Below are positions 22,021 to 32,000 of a stretch of 35,168 nucleotides of DNA, piece by piece; positions within the stretch are counted from its first letter, which is position 1, and the number at the start of each line of letters is the position of its first letter. The translations under genes were made by a program, and so were the position numbers. The stretch is from positions 406,013 through 441,180 of the forward strand of contig NW_003123908.1 of the NCBI RefSeq assembly GCF_000003605.2, read 5' to 3'. The notes below the pieces were generated by a model. It made no database searches, was not told the origin of the DNA, and saw only the letters and a list, made by a program, of their open reading frames with translations. Origin of the DNA: Saccoglossus kowalevskii (taxonomy: Eukaryota > Hemichordata > Enteropneusta > Harrimaniidae).

Positions 22021-24332
22021 TCTATTATTCAATCTCTACACAATGATAACAAGACTGAAATTCACTGGTTTCCAGAAAGTGTTCACTATGTCAGCCCTTC
22101 AAAAAGAGGATTGTCTTTGAATTTATCAAAGAGACCAAATACAGCTGTTATTTGGCCACACACCAGACCATCCCAGGGGCCAGGTGAAAGATTTGCAATG
22201 ACATGAGAAAATTAATATAAAACTTGAAATGAATGTATAAAACTATGCATTGTTCCACTTGAGGTTAGCATAAATCTGAATGGACAATTACCAGCATGTA
22301 GCTGGGCAACAGTTAAGTGACATATACCAAGCTGAAAGCTTCATACATTCTACACTGTAGAAACAAAACTGTGATTTAACATAATGTAATGCAATAGTGT
22401 ACTGATGTAACTCATCACTGTAATGGATTTGATCTATTACCATCAATTTAACACCAGTCAATAACAAATTATAATCATGAAAAAAAAAATCTTGTGAAAA
22501 ATAGTTTGCATAATCTCAATTCACCACCCTCAAATACACTTTGAGCTGTATAATATCGCAGCAGTTTTTTGTAAATGCAATTACAGTAACAAAAAACAAA
22601 ACAAAAATTTAAAAAAAATTGCACAAATGCTTTAGAAAATGTGTTAAAAAAGAAAAAAATACACAGGAAAATGTTACAGTATCCAATCATGCTTCACTCC
22701 AATTTTTAATTTACAAAACACTTTGTCATGTACTAATATATCACTCACTGAATTTGCACTTTCTAGTTTCACTATTTAGAATCGTAAATACTCAATTAAC
22801 TTCAGTTTTCAAGTTTTTGTATTACCAAATTTCAAATTCAAAATGTCATTGTTAATACAGAAACAAGTTCATCTCTAACCCACTACACACACACTTTTTA
22901 TTTTAATTATTGTAATTTATTTGATAGAACCTTATATCAGCAATTTCTAAAGCTTCACATGCTTCACATTTTCACAAGTTGAATTAATGATCCAGTAAGT
23001 GTAGGTGCAGCAAGAGAATAACCAGCTGATGTGGGTTAAGAAGACTACATCTCTTTCATTATTTAAAACAAATGCTAGATTATACATAGGTCAAAACTGC
23101 AAATAACAACTGAGAAAATATAACCAAGTATTCCAGGTACTCGTGTTGCAGTTAAGAATTTGAAAATATCACGATGAAATGTCATGATTGCACACAAAAA
23201 ATATCATGTAGATTCACATCCATCACAGTACAAAGTATTAGTAAGATTTTACATCTTTCAAAAAAAAAACAACAACAACATGTAACGTTTAAACTTAAAT
23301 TAATGTCATTTTACATGTGGAATTACACCCATGGTGCTTGAATTCAAATCTGATTATTGCAGCAAGTTCTGCAGCGAAAACTCTGAATGAAAGTAAATAT
23401 TCTAAAATAGACAACAAGTGGATCTCAAAGACCCTGAATCTGAATAATATAAATAAGTAATAAAAACTATACACAAATATGGTTGAAATAACACTGATGA
23501 AATGATGATGAAAAAAAATTCTATTTTTGTTGGTATCTTGTACTGTATTATTGAAAAACATTGGTACAATGATTAATAAATTAGTTGACATTTTTGTGAT
23601 TGTTATTGCTTCTTCTAAATTTTATTACTATAAACAAAGAAAGACTCTCTCCTTTTCTATAAAGGTGATTTATTTCCCCATTTTTTTTTATTAAAGTTGG
23701 AACACTCATAATTGAATAAATAGATTTTTTAGAATACATTTGACACATGTGATCCAAGAAGATATGAAGCAAATAAGTGAAATTAAGCACAAGATCTAAC
23801 ACTACAAATGCATATTCTCAAGGGCGAAGCTACGTCACAGAATGTTCTGTAGCTAAGAGGCACCACTGTACCCATATGTATTTTGTGTATATGCAACGAC
23901 GGTCAAAAAGCTATAACCAAGAAAACAGCACAAACTCAACTTTGAAGTTATCTAGAGCAACCAAATATATACATGTTGAGTGGTAATCTTGTTACACTGT
24001 TCACGAGAGTTTCAACAACTGTCCCAAAGTACAGTTTTCTGAGAGTTGTCTGCCTTTGTTTTCGCCGTGATGGTTGCCAGGTGGTGAAAATGCTCGGATG
24101 TTCACCCCCGAGAATATATGACATGATATGGTCAGCCAAGAAATATCAAAATGCATAGGATGTCATATTTCAATAGTGTTTGAAGGTAATTGGATATTAT
24201 ACCAACTACATATACCATACTATCGGTATTGTAACTGTGACACACATGATCTGATACTAATCTTAGTTATATTTGTTCAAGTCAACCATCAACTGGTCAT
24301 CAAAGGTCAGTCTAACTACAGCACAGTTTGTG

Positions 24333-24338
24333 TTTATT
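24333..24338 (-). terminator. Candidate poly(A) signal for gene A
   Basis: This is the first AATAAA on the minus strand after the gene A stop at 25797, followed by a GT-rich stretch. It would give a 3' UTR of about 1.5 kb. In AT-rich sequence such hexamers are common, and later ones (for example near 23670 and 20480) are also possible. Confidence 0.25.
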
Positions 24339-25003
24339 TCCAATCGTCAATACCGGTAATGGTTCAAGGAATAGTTAAAAGTGTGTGGTTTTATGGAATA
24401 AGCTCTCTATTGTGACAAAAATCATTATGATGCATATAATAAAAAAAAAGTTCAATATATATATAAAAAAAACAAAAAACGCATGAGATATAGAAAATGT
24501 ACGATGCTAATAAGCGTGAAAGAATTATCTGAGAATATTCATCATTTCCAAATTACAAACTCAGACCACTATTAAAAATGGTTATACTTTCCTTCAAGCA
24601 GCTGCTTGCTCCTGGTTTGTTTCATTAAAGTATAGTTTTATGTGCTTTAGTGTCCTGTTTTTTAGCCTGACTTGTCTCTCTGTTCTTATCAATTGTCCTA
24701 GGAATTTTATAAGTCTTTATGTGGTTTACATGAGAAATTGATTGCAAAATTAAAAAAAAAAACTGATCTGAAGTTGATACTTTTAGCAGTGTATGACAAA
24801 ACCCACAGTTTATCAAGACACCTGTCTTACAGAAAATATTCATACTGAACCCTTATTCAGTATACACAGCAATCATGTCAAGGTAGCAACAAGGAAAACA
24901 AGTCAAATGATTCAATTTTCAAGTATGACATTCTATATAACTAACTGAACTATATATCAATGTATATATATTCTGGAAAATTTGAACAGATACAACTTCA
25001 CAT

Positions 25004-25216
25004 TCAGCCTGAGAATCAGACCCAGCCTCCTACATGGCGTTTAGCTGCACTAATGGACAGGATCCATCAACTAGCATTCCTGTAACAAGAACTCGCAACA
25101 ATTTTAAATTGAACCTTGAACTTTGGCTGGTGAAGATGACCATGAAATTATCATATCAATTGACAATACCAGTAAGCTTATTTAAATCTGAGGCTGGGTT
25201 GTGAATCTGAGGCTGA
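25004..25216. repeat. Inverted-repeat pair, about 26-bp arms
   Basis: TCAGCCTGAGAATCAGACCC (from 25004) with AGCCTC is complementary, with a few differences, to 25190-25216 (GAGGCTGGGTTGTGAATCTG followed by AGGCTGA). The whole is 213 bp and MITE-like. It lies about 600 bp downstream of the gene A stop, so probably in the 3' UTR, where it could form a hairpin in the transcript. Confidence 0.5.
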
Positions 25217-25419
25217 ATTTGAGGCTAGTTTCACAACCCAATGTCCTATCCCAGTGGCAAGCATAAATACATGTTTGAATGCATGTGGCAGCAATGTGCA
25301 CTAAATACTGACTTTTGACTATTAGAATCCTTTGAGGCATTTTCGTCAGCTCAGGAACTACATAGTTCATAGTCATTCATTCAGTCTTATTGAAATTCCA
25401 TATAGCTTTTGTAAAGTAA

Positions 25420-25441
25420 TTAATATATATATATATATATA
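25420..25441. repeat. (TA)11 microsatellite
   Basis: Short uninterrupted TA run within the probable 3' UTR of gene A. Confidence 0.85.
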
Positions 25442-25796
25442 CATTGGTATAATCACATGTTCAGTAACAAAATGTCTCAATATCAAACTAATTATTGATA
25501 TATTTTTCTTGTTGCTACCTTATATGAAGGAAAAAAAGTGAAAAAAACAGAACCATTTGAGTGACAAGTTTATAGAAAAATCTAGTCTTGGCTAAATTTA
25601 GGAGGTCAAATTTAAGAGTTGTGTGTCTTGAAAAATATATTATTATCCTAGCCATGTAGAAATAGAAACTACAGGTTCAAAAACCACCATCGATATTGCA
25701 TATTACCCATCATTGTAACAACCTCATCATGTGACTCATTGCAGCCATTTGCAAAAAGCCATTTTGCTGATCAGAATGCAAGGAAGTCTATAGAAA

Positions 25797-26053
25797 TCAC
25801 CTTTTGAGTAGAGTACTCTTCAATTTATCAACTTTGACTTTGAGGCTATCTTTCTCTCTCTCCACAGTGATCAACTCCTGCTGCAGGCGAGTTAGTGAAG
25901 TTGTAAGCGACAATCTTTCATGTTCGACATTTGCCAGGGCTGTTCTTGTCATCTCTAACTGTTCTTTCAGTCGTTTATTGTGTGTCTGCAGATCAGCAAC
26001 CTCTTCAGATTGAGGAACCAAATCCTCTAAATCTTTATCCTTGCTTTCTATTG
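25797..26053 (-). CDS. BLTP3: Gene A terminal exon a10: coiled coil and stop
   Basis: 257 nt, 84 codons plus TGA at 25797-25799. The acceptor is TTGCCTTAG. After the acidic IESKDKDLEDLVPQSEEV it is a continuous heptad-rich coiled coil of about 65 residues (HNKRLKEQLEMTR, RLQQELITVEREKD, VDKLKSTLLKR). BLTP3 proteins end in a coiled coil of this kind. It may mediate self-association or adaptor binding; that is inference. Confidence 0.9.
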
Positions 26054-29000
26054 CTAAGGCAACAAAAAGAGAATTGTACCAATTAGATGTTGATCTTACA
26101 TCAATTATAGAGGACACCTTTACATGTATATTACATTTTGGACAGAGCATATATAAGTAATGAAGGCAAAGAAGGTGGTTGTGACCTGTCAAAACTGAAC
26201 ATCAAGAAAACCGAAGAAAGGTTTGGTTTCATAATGGGGTGTTCAGTTCATATTATAGGTGTATGGAAAAGTGACAAGAGGGAGGCAGAACTTTAACTTC
26301 TGATTTGAGAGAGTACCCAGTTTGTTTGATGCAAGCATTTTTACTATGCTCGTCTGAGTTTGGTATCAAAAATTATCACTGTTTTATTACCTACCCCCAA
26401 CAACAAAACAAAACAACAACAATGAGACAGTGAATATGAGGTGAAATTGTACAACAAAACACAAACTTTCAGAGATACATTTTTGTGGGGGAAATGCAAT
26501 CCAAAAGTGTCACCCATGTTGTTATTTTCTGTACCAATCTAGGTCTCCTGGATGTTATGACATCAAAGGCTTTAACCGTGAAATCGCATTAGAGGCAAAA
26601 AATATGCAAGGAGTTGCGACTACCCTTGACCAATAACTGTCTCATAAAGAGCTAATAATAGTGTGTATCAACTTGCCATTAATATGGAAGACTCCATCTA
26701 GTGTTCTCTTGACTATTGCAGATTGTAAATATAATATAAGTGGTTCATCAGATTGAAGATGACATAAAGGGTAAACTGGCGGCGAGTCACTCTGTGGGAT
26801 TAAAAAAGTACAAAATACAAATAATTTCATCACATTTTGTATGCACATTAACAATGTATTCACCATAAAGAATAGAAACTTAAAGATATCGAGAGGGGTT
26901 AAAATTAAATTACATGAACATGGCATTAAGCTTATCTTGACAGATTTTAAGATTTCTCTGTATTTGGGTTTGTGACATGATTGATGATACTAGTACATGG
27001 AAATTGTGGGGAAACATGTCTGAACAATCAAATTTAGCATACACGATGATTAGTGAGAATTTTGGACCTGCATGTTTTGGGGAGTAATTGCAGGTTCTAA
27101 TGCATGAAGTCATGTACTACTAATAGAGCAAATACAGTATTGTATGTAGAAGTATGCACAATTTTACAACTTGGTACTACTAATAGAGCAAATACAGTAT
27201 TGTATGTAGAAGTATGCACAATTTTACAACTTGGTGGTGATATGTTACCAAAAAATTTAAAAAGCAAAAAGTTTGTTTTCAAACATTAGAAACTTGAACT
27301 TTATAAAGTATTGTACCAAGTATAATATTCAGTGTCAATCAATTGTAAATAAACAATACTTACTATTAACTTAATATCAGCCTTTGTAATCTTAATATCC
27401 ATTGGCATACAGGGGCCAAGTAATTCATCTTCAATAAGACTCAAGAGATTAGTGACAGTAGAAAGAGACACCTTGGTATTAAGTTGATCTACTCTGACAT
27501 CCAGATGACTTCTATCGCCAACACCAGCACAGTATTTCTCAGCTGAGGGACCCATACTAAGTCTGACAGACACCACTGGATTCTCTACTTTACTTGCTTC
27601 TAGTGGTGGCGCTGATTTAATTTTGGAAGATCCATCTAGAGAGAAAGTAAAAAGTAGTCAGTGAATTTATAATAGAATAGAATAGAATAGAATAGAATAG
27701 AATAGAATAGAATAGAATAGAATAGAATAGAATAGAATAGAATATAATAGAATAAAAGAAAAAAAGAATTAAATCGAATAGAAGAAAAAAGAATAGAATA
27801 GAATAGAATAGAATAGATTAGAATAGAATAGAATAGAATAGAATAGAATAGAATAGAATAGAATAGAATAGAATAGAATAGAATAGAATAGAATAGAATA
27901 AAATAGAATAGAATAGAATAGAATAGAATAGAATAGAATAGAATAGAATAGAATAGAAAATTAAAACGTGTGTAACTGAATATAATTAATGGAGTGTGGA
28001 GGGACGGTGGCAGAACTAAACAAGAATGTGTGTTTTCTTTAAATGAAAACTGAGTGAAAATGGAACACAATGCAACAAATGACATTCTCCTGGCATTCCC
28101 CTAAAATATAATATATGACATTACAAGACAAACATTCTCCATGCAAATACTGTAAACAAACAAACAAACATTGATATTTACGAGTTGTAGAATTAGCTCG
28201 CTGTTGTCTGGTGACTGAAAAACAAAAATATTGCCCACAAATAAAGTAGTCTGGCAATTATACAGTAACATTATACAATATAGATACAGAGCAAATATTC
28301 CGGGTGTAGATTAACCAATAGAATGTAGTTCATGACCAGGTAGTGTCTAATATTTACCATCTAACACTAAACCAGCTACAACTACACTATCCTAATACCA
28401 CTGAATGTTAGGTGTAGATTAACCAATAGAATGTGGTTCATGACCAGGTAGTGTCTAATATTTACCATCTGACACTAAACCAGCTACAACTACACTATCC
28501 TAGTACCACTGAATGTTAGGTGTAGATTAACCAATAGAATGTAGTTCATGACCAGGTAGTGTCTAATATTTACCATCTAACACTAAACCAGCTACAACTA
28601 CACTATCCTAGTACCACTGAATGTTAGGTGTAGATTAACCAATAGAATGTGGTTCATGACCAGGTAGTGTCTAATATTTACCATCTAACACTAAACCAGC
28701 TACAACTACACTATCCTAGTACCACTGAATGTTAGGTGTAGATTAACCAATAGAATGTGGTTCATGACCAGGTAGTGTCTAATATTTACCATCTGACACT
28801 AAACCAGCTACAACTACACTATCCTAGTACCACTGAATGTCAGGTGTGGATTAACCAATAGAATGTGGTTCATTTCCGGATAATATCAAATATTTATCAT
28901 CTGACACTAAACCAGGTTAAATGAACAATTGTCTAACATTATAGAAATAAATTTCATTATTAACCCATATCACATACGAATATATCAGTATTCTATGATA

Positions 29001-32000
29001 TTACAGACATGTGAATTGGTAGCATAGCTTAGACATCAGTATTAAAAGTAACTATGTAATTACAACTACATACTAAACACTATATTTCATTGATATACAT
29101 TAAAACGTCACAGTTGTCACAGCATGTCATGCTCTAAATAGGTTCCATAAAATGTACACAATGAGTGCAATATGAAATTTCATGTGCATGTCACAACAAC
29201 TGTGATGTTTTAAACACATTAACAAGGAACTATCATGGTATCATAAAGCTGAAAATGATATCATCTTTATACTTATAACTATGAAATTGTTAATAGTAAA
29301 ATGAATGATTTTATCAATACACGACACACCAACAACAGGTAAATTATAAAAGAAAATATGGAAAAGAAGGTTACGAACTTCCAATGACCATGAAAAAAAG
29401 TTTTTTTTTTTACAACTGGAACACTCCAGACTCAATTTATCAATCGTCTCAGATAAACTAGGTAGAACTAGACATTTATCTTGAAAACTAATCATAATGA
29501 TACAACATACCTGCAATGCGCTTGGATATAAAATAATCCATATCATGATTCCTCTTCTCTTCAAGTTCAATATCATGAAGCAGCAGTTTGATGGTTGAAT
29601 TGTCACCGTTAAACTCCAATGCTATCTGGAAATCTCTCAGATTCGCAATCACAATGGACACCTATTAGAAAACAAAAAAACATATTTGTATTTTTCAAAT
29701 TATTTAGTCATGGAGCAGACCTATACAAATCTATTAACATTATTATTGTCTGTCTGTATTACATGTGGTTGAGCTTACAACATATATGTATTTAGTGTAA
29801 ACAATTCTCATTATATGTCAAATACAGGGCAAGTGTTTGGAGATGTTCATGCCACCTTCTGGGGATCAACTGTTGCTGAAGAGGTATGCTAGGATGCAGG
29901 TAATATAATAATTGGGGATAATACAGTTGGATTCAAGAAGAAATGTCATTCTGAGTATTATATCTCAATGAAATATTCTACAAATTACATTTTCAGAATG
30001 TTTGCAATTTTTATCCGAAAAGCTTTATCGATTGATCTTATATCCAATGACACAGTCCACACAATACAATGTAGGGTGAAAACGTTAGATAGTCGCATAT
30101 ATTTGTTATCTGATACCACTGACAACAGTTTAATTCAAAACACAATAGCCTGAGTAACTTCCAATTTTAACATAGGATAGCAAAACATAAAAACAAAAAC
30201 TTTTTATTTTTAATGTAAAATGCATGAGGGCGCTACGTACAATTGCCAGTACAAAACAAGTTCACAATGAATATGTTGCATGTACATGGTCACAAAAAAC
30301 ATGTTATTGGTACTTTTTTTATGGTTGCTGAAAAGGCATTTACAGCAAGGTTTTGTAGACAAAATTAATCAATTGTTCTGTGTCAATTTTTGCATTTTCA
30401 CATGTTTTGTATATCAAAAGATTTGATCTGACTATGTGAAAATGTCATTTGTTTGACTTACGTTACGTTGTTTCCTATCAGTGACACAGCTACCAGCGAT
30501 AGATGGAGTACTGGCTCTGCTACTTGTACGGTCACTGGAGAGGTTTGTAACAATCTGTGGAACGTTTTCACTACCACAGCTAGCATCCGACTCACCATCT
30601 CCAGAAATAGATGGCACACCACCACCAAGGACGACAAAGGGGTCGCTGGTGTCACTGCTTACTGATAACGTATCCCAGTGAGAACTGGAGTCTAGTGAAG
30701 ATATTTCATCCAAGGATACCTGAGATTCTGATAGACTTGAACTGAGGCCTGCGAACGAGGAACTTTTAGGAGACTTGACTAAGCCACTACCTTTAAGTTT
30801 TTGTAATTGAATGTAGTTTATGTCACCCTTACTTCCCAAAGGTGTATCATATTTTGGAAGAGAGTTAAGCAGTTCATTTTTCTTGCTTGGTGAACCGACT
30901 TGCAGGGTAACGAAATCCCGGTTTACTTTTCGGAATTCTACTTTTGGCTCATCAGTTATCTTCAAATCTTCAGCTATTCCACCAGATGCAGATGATTCCT
31001 CTACTAATATACCCCCCTCACTCATCTCACTCATCAACTCATTGCCATCATCCACATGAACAGTTCCTTCGCTATTCTGTTTCACTTCAAGATCAGATTT
31101 CCCGGTCTCGGTTGTAGGTGTTCCAAGACCACTGTCATGTGATGTTACACTGTCTGATGGAACACCGCTAGTTTCAACACTTAACAGCTGCATCTCCTTT
31201 TTTGAACCATCAAGATTCAACCCATCTTTAAACTCATCTTCTCCTACATCTGGCAGTGGTGGCATGAGAAGGGTCAACTCAACCTGCTGGAGCCTCAGAG
31301 AAATCATCATGCTTTTTACTTGGCTTGGCTGCTTGAAGAACATCACATAGTCTTCTTCAAGTACAACCATCATAGCTGAAAAAGAATCTATCAGTCTTAG
31401 AAGAAAGAGCAGCTGATAGTGATTCAACATAAACCTAGCCTTAGAATCAGAATGAACAATGATGCATCTGTCAGCAATGTAACTCTCCTCAGAATCATCT
31501 GCAGCAGAAGGTTCCTCTTCTTGCTCTCCACCATGCACGTTTGTCTCCGGACCAGTGAGAAAGTCAGCAAACGTTGAGGAGGAACTGTCAGTACTTGTGC
31601 TGTAATGCACATATCGAGGAGGTGGGGGACTTCCTTTAGAGTCGCTGTAACAATCTCTTGGATCAGGTTCTCTTTCTGTGAGAGAGTTCAGGAAAACAGA
31701 GTCTGACTGAGATCTTGAAAATGGATAAGCAGCTGATGCTTCAGGGCTAGCAATAGAGGAATCCATACTTGACTCAGTGGAAGATTTAGATTTGTAATAT
31801 TCATGTAAGAGTTTCCTCCTCTGCACTCTATCCATTTCTTGTATTGCTGTTATGGAATGTTTAGATAATATTGTATCCCCTGGGTTTGCAATCTTTGCTT
31901 TATTGCTTTTCTCACGATAACTCTTACTGTTCTTTGGGAAGCATACCCAGATAGAAAGAGGGATAGCTTCAAGAAGAGATACTGGCCTCCCCTTTGTACT

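Larger units (their letters stand above)
15905..25796. other. Spacer between genes A and B
   Basis: 9.9 kb without a recognised coding gene. The right part (downward from 25796) should include the 3' UTR of gene A; the left part should include the promoter and 5' UTR of gene B. It contains a MITE (16345-16526), an inverted-repeat element (16938-17182), a LINE relic (17523-17760), CpG-rich patches (17940-18260, 19290-19690), a SINE head (20161-20236), microsatellites (18334-18391, 21271-21292, 21966-22020, 25420-25441) and an inverted pair at 25004-25216. Confidence 0.6.
28215..29510 (-). other. Gene A intron with 108-bp array and TTAA foldback
   Basis: 1.3 kb GT-AG intron. It contains the tandem array at 28303-28917 and the inverted-repeat element at 29100-29213. 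The rest is featureless. Confidence 0.7.

Noticed and set aside
23777-24415. Cluster of overlapping small frames on both strands, slightly CpG-richer
   Set aside because: No family motif, no consistent splice sites, and frames on both strands overlap. It could be 3' UTR of gene A or an old repeat.
25804-26013. Plus-strand frame opposite the coiled-coil exon
   Set aside because: Antisense shadow of the gene A terminal exon, which has homology, phase and splice support.
27636-28085. 149-codon minus-strand frame of FYSIL repeats
   Set aside because: It is the translation of the AATAG pentamer array, with no start context or splice support.
28303-28917. 108-bp array as a CRISPR or satellite gene cluster
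   Set aside because: The full unit repeats head to tail with only point differences, so it is a simple tandem repeat.
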